Part shown: piece after piece, positions 26,576-36,084 of the stretch | How positions within the stretch are numbered: the first letter of the stretch is position 1 | How the letters are laid out: every line of letters begins with the position of its first letter | Source: Actinobacillus indolicus | GTDB lineage: Bacteria > Pseudomonadota > Gammaproteobacteria > Enterobacterales > Pasteurellaceae | Assembly: GCF_004519515.1 (NCBI RefSeq) | Contig: NZ_CP038145.1 | Location: forward strand, 124,001-188,000 | DNA length: 64,000 nt | Direction: 5' to 3' | Notes under the pieces: generated by a model | What the model saw: the letters and a program-made list of their open reading frames with translations, nothing else | What the model was told of the DNA's origin: nothing | The model's database searches: none | Made by a program: the position numbers and the translations under genes

Positions 26576-27502
26576 GAATTATGAACCCAAAAAATGTCAT
26601 TTTTGCCACAGTAGCGACATTCGCAAACATGGTATAAGAAATAATATTCAACGCTATAAATGCAATGCCTGTAATAAAACATTTACCCTTAAAAAGAAAT
26701 TAAATCCAATAAATATTTGGAATGATTATTCAATAGGAAAACAAACCTATAAACAACTTGCCGAAAAATATCATTGTTCAATTAGAACAATTCAAAGATA
26801 TCTCGAAAAAGCCCCTAAAACAGCATTAAATCCACCACTATCACGTTATTTGAATATTATTGCGGATACCACCTTCTTTGGTCGTGAATTTGGTATTTTA
26901 GTCTTGATAGATTCGCTTTCTAAAAAAGTGGTTTACCATCGTGTCATCAAAACGGAAAAAGATGTTTAATAGCATTCAATTCACTTCGTATGAAAGGCTA
27001 TAAAATTCAATCAATTACCCGTGACGGTAGACGGGGTTTATTGAAAGATTTATTGAATACACCGACACAAATGTGCCACTTTCATATGGTAGCTATTGTG
27101 ATGAGAGCATTACGAAAAAAGCATCAGTCTATGGCAGGAAAAGAATTAAAAATTATTGCATTGACACTTAAGCAAAGTTCTAAAAAAGACTTCTATTTAC
27201 GATTACATCATTGGTATTTAAAACATAAAGCATTTTTAGAAGAACGGTCAGATAAGCCGAATGAAAAGGGCTATTATCCTTATAAACATCGGAATGTAAG
27301 AAGTGCTTATCATAGTTTTAAACGTTATATGGATTATTTATTTACCTATGAAAAGTATGGCGATTTAAATATCGAAAAAACGACAAATAGACTTGAAAAC
27401 TTATTTGGACAACTAAAGGAAAAATTATCGCATCATGCAGGATTAACGAAAAGGCATAAGATTATGTTTATAAAGGATTTTTTAAATAAAAAGAGTTGCT
27501 AA
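26574..27502 (+). pseudogene. IS256-like zinc-ribbon transposase, frameshifted
   Basis: The N-terminal part (26574-26969, TTG start) has a C-x2-C ... C-x2-C zinc ribbon, then a HTH-like segment and the start of a DDE-type catalytic domain (IADTTFFGREF). The C-terminal part continues from about 26971 in a different frame to 27502. Compared with copy 2 of the same element, seven bases are missing near 26965-26972, which breaks the frame. The product should therefore be inactive unless supplied in trans. Confidence 0.8.
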
Positions 27503-27597
27503 GAATAATTAAAAATATTCATTAGCAACCACTTTGTCATATAGGCATAGTGTTTTCACGAAATTAGCAACCATTTTGTCTACTATGCCTTAATTTA

Positions 27598-27623
27598 TCG
27601 GCATTGAGAGAACTCAATGCCGA
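27598..27623 (-). terminator. dapA terminator
   Basis: TCGGCATTGAG / CTCAATGCCGA stem just after the dapA stop. The following T tract on the minus strand is weak. Confidence 0.6.
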
Positions 27624-27635
27624 TAATCGTTATAC

Positions 27636-28523
27636 CTAAATTAATTTCGCTTTTTCTAATGCAGCAGTAATTACTGGATGATACTGCTCTGATAGAATAG
27701 TTAACGGCAAGCGTAAGCACGGATCACTAATTAATCCCATTTTATGCGCTGCCCATTTTACTGGGATTGGATTGCCTTCAACGAATAGATTCTTATGTAG
27801 ATCCATTAAACGTTGGTTGATCTCTTCAGCTTCTTCAAATTTACCTGCTAATGCAAGATCGCACATTTTTGCCATGTCCGCTGCGGCGAGGTTATTCGTT
27901 ACAGAAATGACACCTTGACCGCCAAGTTTCATTGACTCTAATCCTGTTGCGTCATCACCACTTAAGAAAATGAAATCTTCACCTGCAAGTTCTTTGATTT
28001 TTGCAACTCGACTCACATCACCTGTCGCTTCTTTTACAGCTACAATATTTGGAATCTTCGCCAAACGAGCAATGGTTTCTGGTTTTAAGTCTGTCCCTGT
28101 ACGGCCTGGTACATTATAAAGAATTTGTGGTAAATCCGTTGATTCTGCAATCGCTTTATAGTGTTGATACAAACCTTCTTGGGTTGGTTTATTGTAGTAA
28201 GGAACCACACTTAAACATCCTGCAACACCGCTATCCGCAAGTAATTTGGTCATCACAATCGCTTCACTTGTTGCATTTGAGCCTGTACCAGCAATGACAG
28301 GGATACGTCCAGCGGCGAACTCTACGGTTTTCTTAATAACCTTCACATTCTCATCAATACTGAGTGTGCTACACTCCCCTGTTGTACCTACTGAAACAAT
28401 CGCATGCGTACCTGATTTAATGTGAAATTCCACTAAATCTTTTAATCCATCAAAATCAATTTCACCATTTTTCATGGGGGTAATTAATGCAACAATACTG
28501 CCATAGAAAAGAGGTTTTGACAT
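27636..28523 (-). CDS. dapA: 4-hydroxy-tetrahydrodipicolinate synthase
   Basis: A 295-residue TIM barrel. The Schiff-base lysine is in VAVKEATGD (near residue 161), the catalytic Tyr in YNVPGRTG (near 133), and the pyruvate-binding motif GTTGECSTL near 45. It condenses pyruvate with aspartate semialdehyde, the first step of the lysine/meso-DAP branch. The neighbouring IS inserted downstream of dapA without touching it. Confidence 0.98.
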   Translation of the reverse strand: MSKPLFYGSIVALITPMKNGEIDFDGLKDLVEFHIKSGTHAIVSVGTTGECSTLSIDENVKVIKKTVEFAAGRIPVIAGTGSNATSEAIVMTKLLADSGVAGCLSVVPYYNKPTQEGLYQHYKAIAESTDLPQILYNVPGRTGTDLKPETIARLAKIPNIVAVKEATGDVSRVAKIKELAGEDFIFLSGDDATGLESMKLGGQGVISVTNNLAAADMAKMCDLALAGKFEEAEEINQRLMDLHKNLFVEGNPIPVKWAAHKMGLISDPCLRLPLTILSEQYHPVITAALEKAKLI

Positions 28524-28640
28524 AACTCGCTCCTGTATATTTATATTTTGTCAATCACGTTCATAGATTGCAAAATTCAGCTCAAATATGCAAGCATTTT
28601 CCACTGATTTTGCAAAATTTTTATAAAATCCTACCGCTTG

Positions 28641-29156
28641 TTAAATGCCTTTTTGGAAAGACATCATCACAAGGGTTCGCCACTTGTCATTTCCCGAATC
28701 ATCTTTCCCCATATTTGCGATATTAGGAAAACGCCCCCAACACTCAAAGCCATGTTTTTTCATCAAATTCATACTCACTTGATTTAATTCAAACACATAA
28801 GCCATTAACGTATTGATGCCATGATCTAACATACAATCTTGCATAAATTGAATGATTTGCGAACCGTAGCCTTTGCCTTTTGCACCTTGATCAAGGTAAA
28901 TACTGATCTCTGAAGTATGCACAAACGCTGGGCGCTCATAAAAAGGCGAGAAACTAAACCAGCCAGCAATCCCCTCTTCATCTTCTACTGTCCAAAGGGG
29001 ATATTTTTCACTGGCTAAGTGAAACTCAAACCACGCTTTTCGACTTTCTGTCGTGGCTAAATAAAGATCCGCCGTTACTTGATGTGTTGGAATCGCTTGA
29101 TTGTAGATAGCTAAAATCGTCTCAAAATCAGAAGGAATAGATTTACGAATCTGCAT
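28641..29156 (-). CDS. GNAT-family N-acetyltransferase (phosphinothricin type)
   Basis: A 171-residue GNAT protein. It has the N-terminal IRKSIPSDFETILAIYNQAI, the acetyl-CoA loop QGAKGKGYGSQIIQFM (Q/R-x-x-G-x-G/A) and the NLMKKHGFECWGRF motif of phosphinothricin-like acetyltransferases. The true substrate is unknown. The HAD gene (29168-29983) ends 11 bp upstream of its start, so the two are likely co-transcribed. Confidence 0.85.
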   Translation of the reverse strand: MQIRKSIPSDFETILAIYNQAIPTHQVTADLYLATTESRKAWFEFHLASEKYPLWTVEDEEGIAGWFSFSPFYERPAFVHTSEISIYLDQGAKGKGYGSQIIQFMQDCMLDHGINTLMAYVFELNQVSMNLMKKHGFECWGRFPNIANMGKDDSGNDKWRTLVMMSFQKGI

Positions 29157-29167
29157 GAAAATAATCC

Positions 29168-29983
29168 TTAAACTCCAAGTAATTCTGATAATGTTGTCGC
29201 AATACTATCTTCGTTATGAGAACCAATAACACGTTTTGCACTTTGTTGAACATCTAGTGCTGACTCGCCCATAGCAATTCCCATGCCGACCAATTTGAGC
29301 ATACTCATATCATTAAAATTATCACCAAAAGCAATCACATTATTTGGGTCAATGTTCTCTTGTTTAAGTAGCTCTGAAAGACAAGCGCCTTTACTATTTC
29401 CTACTCGGGTAATATCTACACGGTCAACCCACGACCATTCGGCACTTAATTCGGAAGAAAGGTTACCGACAAATTGTTGCATTTTAGCTAAATCAGGATC
29501 GCTAATTAATACTTTCCAAATCGTGATGCCATCATCAACAAGCTTTTGAAAACTTTCGACTTGATGAACATCAGGACGAACAGATTCAGGACAACTTTCA
29601 ACCCATTTAAGCAATTTTGTGAAATGTGGGTTAAGCACTTCATAGGTCATGGCATCCCTTGTATAAACTGCCGTATGGATATTAAGCGCTTTAGCCGATT
29701 GAATTAAATCTAATGCTTGTTGTTTTGTTAAAGGATTAGAGGCAAGCACTTTATCTTGTTGAAAATCATATAAGTAAGTGCCGTTACAGCATACAACTGG
29801 CGTATCTAAACCTAATTCAACATAATATGGACGTACTGCCGTGTGATGACGTCCTGTGACAATAAACACTTTTAATCCTAATTCTCTCGCTTTTTGAATC
29901 GCTTGTTTGCTTGATGCCAAAATAGTCGCTTGGCTAGAGAGTAATGTACCATCAAGATCAAACGCAATAGCTTGGTAAGACAT
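29168..29983 (-). CDS. Cof/YidA-type HAD sugar-phosphate phosphatase
   Basis: A 271-residue HAD type IIB phosphatase. Motif I is FDLDGTLL (nucleophile Asp), motif II VFIVTGR, motif III Lys near VDITRVGNSKG, and motif IV GDNFNDMSML. Family members act on sugar phosphates and related metabolites. I use the ATG at 29983, which gives the canonical MSYQAIAFDLDGTL; an in-frame start at 30016 would translate part of a terminator hairpin. Confidence 0.88.
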   Translation of the reverse strand: MSYQAIAFDLDGTLLSSQATILASSKQAIQKARELGLKVFIVTGRHHTAVRPYYVELGLDTPVVCCNGTYLYDFQQDKVLASNPLTKQQALDLIQSAKALNIHTAVYTRDAMTYEVLNPHFTKLLKWVESCPESVRPDVHQVESFQKLVDDGITIWKVLISDPDLAKMQQFVGNLSSELSAEWSWVDRVDITRVGNSKGACLSELLKQENIDPNNVIAFGDNFNDMSMLKLVGMGIAMGESALDVQQSAKRVIGSHNEDSIATTLSELLGV

Positions 29984-30007
29984 TCTTAAACTCCATATAA
30001 AATAAAA

Positions 30008-30042
30008 AAGGGACATTCCCTTAGAATTGTCCCTTTATTTTA
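30008..30042 (-). terminator. Terminator after the OmpA-type lipoprotein gene
   Basis: AAAGGGAC / GTCCCTTT stem with T run in the minus-strand direction, downstream of the gene at 30067-30915. Confidence 0.65.
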
Positions 30043-30066
30043 CGCTATACGTATTACATCAGTAAA

Positions 30067-30915
30067 TTATTTATTACCGTTGTATGCTGGAGTTTGGTAA
30101 AGTGGCGCTGGACCGTTAGGACCTGCAACGTTACCACCTTCGCTTTGTTTTAATACACCACCGTTAGCAGTGATTTCTACACGACGGTTTGGACGTAAAC
30201 AATCACGTAATGCTTGACCTGATTCGCCATCACATGCTTTAACTTGGTTTGCTTTACCATAACCAACAGCTTCGATTTGTGCTGTTACGCCTTGTTGTGC
30301 TAAACGAGCTTTAACCATGTTAGCACGACGTTGTGATAAGTCTAAGTTATATGCTTCTGAACCTAAACGGTCTGTATAACCAGCCACTTTCACTTTTTCT
30401 GCACCAGAAGATTTTAATTGTGCAGCAACATTATCAACAACTTCTTTACCTTTAGCAGTTAATACATCTTTATCGAAATCGAATAAGAAGTCACCACTTA
30501 AGTTGTAAGACGCATTACCGTTACAACCGTTCGGATACCAGAAGAAGCTTTGCGCATTCATGTTTTTATCAAATAAGATTTTGAATTGACAAATTTTATG
30601 AACGCCGTTTTCACGATAGTTGAATGCATAATCCCATTCACGAACACCATATAGGCCTTCTTCAAAATGTGGGCGACCAATTAAGTAGTAAAGTTGATCT
30701 TTGTTCATCCCTTTTTCAATTTGACGAACATTTTCCCAGTTTGGCCATGAACCAAATTGTGAACCATCGTGATTGAATTCAGATTCAGAGATTTTTGGGA
30801 ATACTGGGTTATCAGTTGTACCTTCATCAGATACATTACTTAAGTTACCACATGCTGCTACTGCTAATGCAACACTTGATAATAATAATCCACGAAAAAC
30901 AGTCGTTTTTTTCAT
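30067..30915 (-). CDS. OmpA-family outer-membrane lipoprotein with BamE-like domain
   Basis: A 282-residue lipoprotein. The signal peptide ends in lipobox VAAC (Cys22). A BamE/SmpA-like region follows (NVRQIEKGMNKDQLYYLIGRPHF). The C-terminal OmpA peptidoglycan-binding domain has FDFDKDVLTAKGKE, KVAGYTDRLGSEAYN and LSQRRANMVKARL. It probably anchors the outer membrane to peptidoglycan. The proline-rich tail after residue 255 is unusual but intact. An A/T-rich leader precedes the start. Confidence 0.85.
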   Translation of the reverse strand: MKKTTVFRGLLLSSVALAVAACGNLSNVSDEGTTDNPVFPKISESEFNHDGSQFGSWPNWENVRQIEKGMNKDQLYYLIGRPHFEEGLYGVREWDYAFNYRENGVHKICQFKILFDKNMNAQSFFWYPNGCNGNASYNLSGDFLFDFDKDVLTAKGKEVVDNVAAQLKSSGAEKVKVAGYTDRLGSEAYNLDLSQRRANMVKARLAQQGVTAQIEAVGYGKANQVKACDGESGQALRDCLRPNRRVEITANGGVLKQSEGGNVAGPNGPAPLYQTPAYNGNK

Positions 30916-31048
30916 TTTTGGATGTTCCTTAAAAATATTTATTTAAAAACCTTAAAGCGACTATAAAGTAGCCTTTCTTTCATTTCCAGCATAGACGCTT
31001 TTTTATTATACAATATAAATTTGGCTAATTCCAGTATTTAGATAGTAA

Positions 31049-32764
31049 TCACACATATAAATGTTCAACTAACAATTGAATATTCCGATTCCCTCTAAAT
31101 TCATTTATATCTAACTTATAAACAAGTCGAGCGACTTTAATCGAAAAATCAGGGTAGTTACGTAAATCAACATTAAACCAAATAGCATCCAGCAACATTC
31201 CTTGCTCCGTTTCTACCATCATTTTCAAATGTTTTCCCGCCAATAGTTTTTGTTGCAATATTCTAAAATCACCTTCAAATGTGGGTTCTGCAAAATGTTG
31301 TCCCCAAGGACCTGCCTGTTTTAATAGCTCTGCAGTAGATAAATTAAGTTCATTTGCAACCAATTCACCATCCGTATAAATAACGCCCTGTAACTGCTCT
31401 GGCTCAACCAAATTTTCTACAGTTTCATCAAACGCTTTCTGGAAATGGCTTAAGTTTGATTTATGAAGGGTAAGACCTGCAGCCATGGCATGTCCACCAA
31501 ATTTCACAATCAAGTCAGGATGTTGGCTATCTATTCTCTCTAAAAGATCGCGCATATGAAGTCCAGAAATAGAACGCGCTGAACCTTTTAGATATTCACT
31601 CTCATCACTTTCTTGAGCAAACGCAATCACAGGACGGTGAAATTGATCTTTAATACGTGATGCAAGAATCCCAATAACCCCTTGATGCCAGTCAGATTGA
31701 TACAAAACAATCCCATGAGCCTGATCTTGTTGTGCTAACTTCGGTAATTTAGCACAAATTGCCAAGGCTTCTGTTTTCATCTCTTGTTCAAATTCTTTAC
31801 GGGTTTGATTTAATGAATCTAATTCTAAAGCAATTTGACGTGCGCGATTCAGATCATCACAAATCAACAACTCAACGCCTAGTGCCATATTATCCAAACG
31901 CCCTGCGGCATTTAATCGTGGTGCAATCGCAAAACCAAGATCACTGGCTTGTAATGTACTTAACTCTCGCTTAGAAATTTCGACTAATGCTTGAATCCCA
32001 ACTCGACAATAACCTGCTCGGATACGATTTAGACCTTGATTCACTAAAATACGATTATTGTGATCTAAAGGAACGACATCCGCCACAGTCCCTAAAGCAA
32101 CTAAGTCCAATAATTCCGCAATATTCGGCTCTTTTTCTTTAAAATATCCGGCATTTCTTAATCCAGCTCTCAATGCCATCATGACATAAAAAATCACGCC
32201 GACACCTGCCAGAGACTTTGAAGGAAATTCACAGTCTGATAAATTAGGATTTACCATTGCATCCGCATTGGGTAATTCATCTCCAGGTAAATGGTGATCT
32301 GTCACGAGAACCTGAATATGATGACTTTTCAATAACGTAATTCCCTCAAAGGAAGAAATCCCATTATCCACGGTCAATACCAAATCTGCGCCTTTTGCAA
32401 TCACTATCTCAGCAACACTCGGGCTTAATCCATAACCTTGAGAAAATCGATCAGGGATTAAATAATCGACATACTTAAACCCAAATTGGCGTAATGCTAA
32501 AATAGCTAATGCTGTACTAGTTGCCCCATCAGCATCAAAATCCCCAACAACGACAATCTTTCCTTGTTTTTCTAAGATCGTTTGTAATAACTCAACCGCT
32601 TTCTCAATATTGGCGAGAAGCATTGGAGAGTGTAATCGTTGTAAACTCAGCTCTAGCTCTTGAGGAGATGTGATACCTCGAGACTGATAGATACGATTAA
32701 GTAAAGGATGATCTGAAAGATGATTTGTTGTCAGAGGTAAACGACGTTTGATTAATTTATTCAC
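31049..32764 (-). CDS. recJ: Single-stranded-DNA-specific exonuclease RecJ
   Basis: About 571 residues, DHH/DHHA1 phosphoesterase family. Motif I is VVGDFDADGATST, the DHH motif is VTDHHLPG, and the C-terminal GGHAMAAGLTL motif is present. RecJ degrades single strands 5' to 3' in RecFOR recombination and mismatch repair. I favour the GTG at 32764 (VNKLIKRRLPL); the frame is open to an ATG at 32806, but that stretch contains an uptake signal pair. dsbC lies directly upstream, as in E. coli. Confidence 0.92.
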   Translation of the reverse strand: MNKLIKRRLPLTTNHLSDHPLLNRIYQSRGITSPQELELSLQRLHSPMLLANIEKAVELLQTILEKQGKIVVVGDFDADGATSTALAILALRQFGFKYVDYLIPDRFSQGYGLSPSVAEIVIAKGADLVLTVDNGISSFEGITLLKSHHIQVLVTDHHLPGDELPNADAMVNPNLSDCEFPSKSLAGVGVIFYVMMALRAGLRNAGYFKEKEPNIAELLDLVALGTVADVVPLDHNNRILVNQGLNRIRAGYCRVGIQALVEISKRELSTLQASDLGFAIAPRLNAAGRLDNMALGVELLICDDLNRARQIALELDSLNQTRKEFEQEMKTEALAICAKLPKLAQQDQAHGIVLYQSDWHQGVIGILASRIKDQFHRPVIAFAQESDESEYLKGSARSISGLHMRDLLERIDSQHPDLIVKFGGHAMAAGLTLHKSNLSHFQKAFDETVENLVEPEQLQGVIYTDGELVANELNLSTAELLKQAGPWGQHFAEPTFEGDFRILQQKLLAGKHLKMMVETEQGMLLDAIWFNVDLRNYPDFSIKVARLVYKLDINEFRGNRNIQLLVEHLYV

Positions 32765-32837
32765 GATTCTTATATTTAATGCAATACAAGCGGTCAGATC
32801 TTGCAAAAAATTTGCAAAATCCTACCGCTTGCGAATT

Positions 32838-33527
32838 TTATTCACTTAACATTTTGAGTAATTCTTTTGGCTCAATATAACCAGGAATAAGCTCACCTGT
32901 TTGAGTAACAATATTTGGCGTTCCTGTTACCCCAAATTTAATCCCTAACTCATAATGTTTCTTAACAATATTTGGCGTTTTCACTTCTTTCGGTAAATTG
33001 CCTTTTTCTGATTCATTTAACGCAAACACTGGATCTTGTGCAGTCCAAATCGCTTCCATCTGTTTTGCTGTTTGTGTATTTAAACCACCACGAGGGAAAG
33101 CTAAGTAGCGAACCGTAATACCTAAATCGTTATACTCTTTCATTTTTGAATGTAACACTTGGCAATAATGGCAAGTAATATCCATAAAAATGGTTACAAC
33201 ATGTTTTTCATTTTTCGCAGAATAAACAATCATCTCTTTTTCTAATGCATTGAGTTCTGCTAATAGCGCACGGTTTGTAATATCTACCACTTTTCCGTCT
33301 TTCAATTCAAAAATTTGTCCTTGCACAACATAGCGACCATCATTACTAATTTGTACGACTCCTTGATCAGAAATTGCTGTTTTAAACCCTGGTAATACAG
33401 AATCGCTAATTTTCACATTTGTTGCACCAATTTTCTCTAAAAAGGCTTGTAACTTATCATTTGCCATTGAAGATAGTGCCACTAAAGATAATGCTCCAAG
33501 GGTAAAAAGTTTCTGTTTAAATTGCAT
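32838..33527 (-). CDS. dsbC: Thiol:disulfide interchange protein DsbC
   Basis: A 229-residue periplasmic disulfide isomerase: signal peptide (LGALSLVALSSMA), N-terminal dimerisation domain, linker, then a thioredoxin fold with active site C-H-Y-C (E. coli has C-G-Y-C) and cis-Pro in GVTGTPNIV. It corrects wrong disulfides and is kept reduced by DsbD. It is followed by recJ on the same strand. Confidence 0.93.
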   Translation of the reverse strand: MQFKQKLFTLGALSLVALSSMANDKLQAFLEKIGATNVKISDSVLPGFKTAISDQGVVQISNDGRYVVQGQIFELKDGKVVDITNRALLAELNALEKEMIVYSAKNEKHVVTIFMDITCHYCQVLHSKMKEYNDLGITVRYLAFPRGGLNTQTAKQMEAIWTAQDPVFALNESEKGNLPKEVKTPNIVKKHYELGIKFGVTGTPNIVTQTGELIPGYIEPKELLKMLSE

Positions 33528-33542
33528 CTAAATGTCCTCAAT

Positions 33543-35135
33543 TTACAATTTTAATTTTGATTCAATATTTCTTGCTTTTGCTAAGAACTCTTTGCGTTCT
33601 TTATCTGGCATTCCAGAACCCGTTCCTGGCAGTTTTACTGTCATTGGATTCACTGGTCGTCCATTAATGTGGAACTCATAATGTAAATGCGCTCCTGTTG
33701 AACGACCTGTATTGCCTGAAAGCGCTATACGCTCCCCTTTTTTAACGCTTTGTCCAACTTTAACCAACGACTTACTTAAGTGCATATATACTGTTGTGTA
33801 TTGCCCGCCATGACGAACTTTAATATAGCGCCCAGCCCCATTGGCTTGGTAAGCAACATGCTCCACAACACCATCAGCTGGAGCAACAATAGGTGTACCA
33901 CTTGGTACCGCAAAATCAACACCTTTATGCGGAGCAACACGGCGTGTCACTGGATGCAGACGACGGGGGTTAAATCCTGATGATACTCTCGGAGTAAATT
34001 GTAATGGATGGCGAGAAAAGCCTTTACCTAAGGTTTCACCATGGCGACTATAATAACGACCATTATCAGCCTGAATCGCATAATAGCTCGTTTTCCCACT
34101 AATAATATGGATCGCTTCGACATTCCCCAAATCTGTGACCTTACCATTAATATATTCACGCTTAACTAAAATCGCAAAACGGTCACCTTTTTTCAGCTTA
34201 TTCGTTGCAATTTGCCATTGCAATCCGCTCGCAAGCTGATTAATTTGACGTTGAGATAACCCGACTTCTTTTAAGCTTGAAGTAAAATCACCTTTAATCG
34301 AGCCTTTCACCACATCTTGTTTCCAAGTACCTTGTTTTTCAATCGTTTGTACTGAAAATTGATTTTTGCCTTTACGTTCAAAAATTTTCTCTTCTTTTTC
34401 TGAGATAAGCCAGTTCATATATTCTAGCTCACCTTCATTATCCAAAATCCAATAGAACTGCTGGCCGGCTTGTAAATTCGTTAATTGTGGGAATTTTTTC
34501 TCTAGTGCTTTTGCAGTCGCACTTCCTAGTCCTGATTGCTCTAAGACATCCTTCAATTTATCACCACGTGTTACCGTATAACTAAATTGATTTTGGATAC
34601 GGATTGCTTGATCTGCGACATCTAGTACATCTTCTAAAATATTTTCAGCTTCTTCTGGGAGTTTATCTTCAGGCTTAGCCTCAGTACCCGCCATGGCCTC
34701 AACTTCATCATCGATATCAGTCAATTCATCTTCATAGGAGGTCGCATTTTCATCAACAGGTTCATTTAATGATTGTGCCTCTTCCTCTGATTTTGCTGCA
34801 TCAATATCAATATAGGTTAACTCTCCAGCAATATCATCTGCAAGATTTGCAACTGCCGAGTTTGAATCTACAGGCAACTCTTGACTCTCTTCTTTCCTTA
34901 AATTATTTTCAGTTGTCGATGGTTGATTTTCACTCAACACAATGTCTGATTTAGCTGGCTCAACATTCTGTTCTGTGGAAACATTTACAGGTACTGAATT
35001 TATCGATTCAGCCGTTTGATTCTTTAACGTTAATACAATGCCAATAAAAATGCATAATAACGCTAACAAAAAAATAAAGGCTTTAAAGCGATTCTTTTTT
35101 CGGCGACGATCTCTCGCAAATATTACGTGTTGCAA
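33543..35135 (-). CDS. mepM: M23 murein DD-endopeptidase (MepM/YebA type)
   Basis: A 530-residue protein with an N-terminal membrane helix (about residues 17-37), a long acidic linker rich in Glu/Asp/Ala (about 45-190), an OapA/LysM-like segment, and a C-terminal lysostaphin-type zinc peptidase. Zinc ligands lie in HKGVDFAVPSG and HLHYEFHINGRPVNP. It cuts D-Ala-mDAP cross-links for wall growth. It is divergent from znuC, the same neighbourhood as mepM-znuCB in enterobacteria. Confidence 0.92.
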   Translation of the reverse strand: MQHVIFARDRRRKKNRFKAFIFLLALLCIFIGIVLTLKNQTAESINSVPVNVSTEQNVEPAKSDIVLSENQPSTTENNLRKEESQELPVDSNSAVANLADDIAGELTYIDIDAAKSEEEAQSLNEPVDENATSYEDELTDIDDEVEAMAGTEAKPEDKLPEEAENILEDVLDVADQAIRIQNQFSYTVTRGDKLKDVLEQSGLGSATAKALEKKFPQLTNLQAGQQFYWILDNEGELEYMNWLISEKEEKIFERKGKNQFSVQTIEKQGTWKQDVVKGSIKGDFTSSLKEVGLSQRQINQLASGLQWQIATNKLKKGDRFAILVKREYINGKVTDLGNVEAIHIISGKTSYYAIQADNGRYYSRHGETLGKGFSRHPLQFTPRVSSGFNPRRLHPVTRRVAPHKGVDFAVPSGTPIVAPADGVVEHVAYQANGAGRYIKVRHGGQYTTVYMHLSKSLVKVGQSVKKGERIALSGNTGRSTGAHLHYEFHINGRPVNPMTVKLPGTGSGMPDKERKEFLAKARNIESKLKL

Positions 35136-35289
35136 AATATTTTTCCTAAGTTATTTTTATATTTCTTTCTTATAAATCATATCAAGTTTCGTATAGACCG
35201 AAAGAAACATGAAAAATTCATCTCTATCTTGTCAAAGATAAAAAAATCCGTTACCTTGCATAACTTATATCCTTAATTTTATTATTGTT

Positions 35290-36075
35290 ATGCAGATCAA
35301 GCAAATTCGGAAACATCCTTCTTCGCAAGAACCTCTCGTTCAATTAGACAATATTAATGTCTATTACAATGAAGTTCCCGCATTAGAACATATCCATTTA
35401 CGTCTTTATCCCAATTCTATTACGACCATTGTGGGGCCAAATGGTGGAGGGAAATCCACCTTATTAAAAGTATTACTGAAGTTACAAAAACCAACCTCAG
35501 GAAATGTTATCCACCAAAAAAATTTAAAAATTGGTTATGTTCCTCAAAAACTCTACCTTGATCACTCGATTCCAATCACGGTAGAAAAATTTCTGTCGCT
35601 CAAACCTAATAGTACAAAAAGTCTTATTGATGAAGCATTAACTCTCTTTTCTATTACCCATCTTGCCCAAAATAGTATGCAAAAATTATCCGGTGGTGAG
35701 CTACAACGTGTACTGTTAGCACGAGCAATACTAGATCGCCCACAATTACTTGTTTTAGATGAACCCATGCAAGGTGTGGATATTACAGGGCAAACGGAAC
35801 TCTATCAACTATTAAATAAAACAAGGTCATGGCTAAATTGTGCGATTTTAATGGTTTCCCATGATTTAAATATTGTGATGGCAAATACCGATGAGGTGCT
35901 TTGTATCAATCGACATATTTGTTGTGAGGGAACACCTGAAATGATCTCGTCTGATCCTAGCTTTATCCACTTTTTTGGTGACCAATTTGCAAAAAATGTC
36001 GCCTTTTATTCACACAAACACAATCATCATCACGATTTACATGGCAATGTCTGCAAATGTGACGGACAACACTAA
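35290..36075 (+). CDS. znuC: Zinc ABC transporter ATP-binding protein ZnuC
   Basis: A 261-residue ABC ATPase. Walker A is GPNGGGKST, the signature LSGGELQRVLLAR, Walker B LLVLDEPMQG, and the switch His in MVSHD. The C-terminal tail is rich in His and Cys (HKHNHHH, VCKC), as in zinc importers. znuB follows 9 bp downstream. No znuA is next to it; the binding protein must be encoded elsewhere. An inverted repeat TGCATAAC ... GTTATGCA (35257-35264, 35287-35294) overlaps the start and may be regulatory. Confidence 0.95.
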   Translation: MQIKQIRKHPSSQEPLVQLDNINVYYNEVPALEHIHLRLYPNSITTIVGPNGGGKSTLLKVLLKLQKPTSGNVIHQKNLKIGYVPQKLYLDHSIPITVEKFLSLKPNSTKSLIDEALTLFSITHLAQNSMQKLSGGELQRVLLARAILDRPQLLVLDEPMQGVDITGQTELYQLLNKTRSWLNCAILMVSHDLNIVMANTDEVLCINRHICCEGTPEMISSDPSFIHFFGDQFAKNVAFYSHKHNHHHDLHGNVCKCDGQH

Positions 36076-36084
36076 CGAGGTTTT

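Larger units (their letters stand above)
26505..27589 (+). mobile_element. Zinc-ribbon IS256-like insertion sequence, copy 1
   Basis: A 1,085-bp element between dacB and dapA. Perfect 26-bp terminal inverted repeats begin GGCATAGTAGACAAAATGG on the left and end CCATTTTGTCTACTATGCC on the right. A second, degenerate copy of the terminal repeat (27522-27549) lies 42 bp inside the right end. A perfect 18-bp hairpin (26529-26546 with 26558-26575) lies between the left repeat and the transposase start. I saw no clear target duplication. Family assignment rests on the transposase only. Confidence 0.8.
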
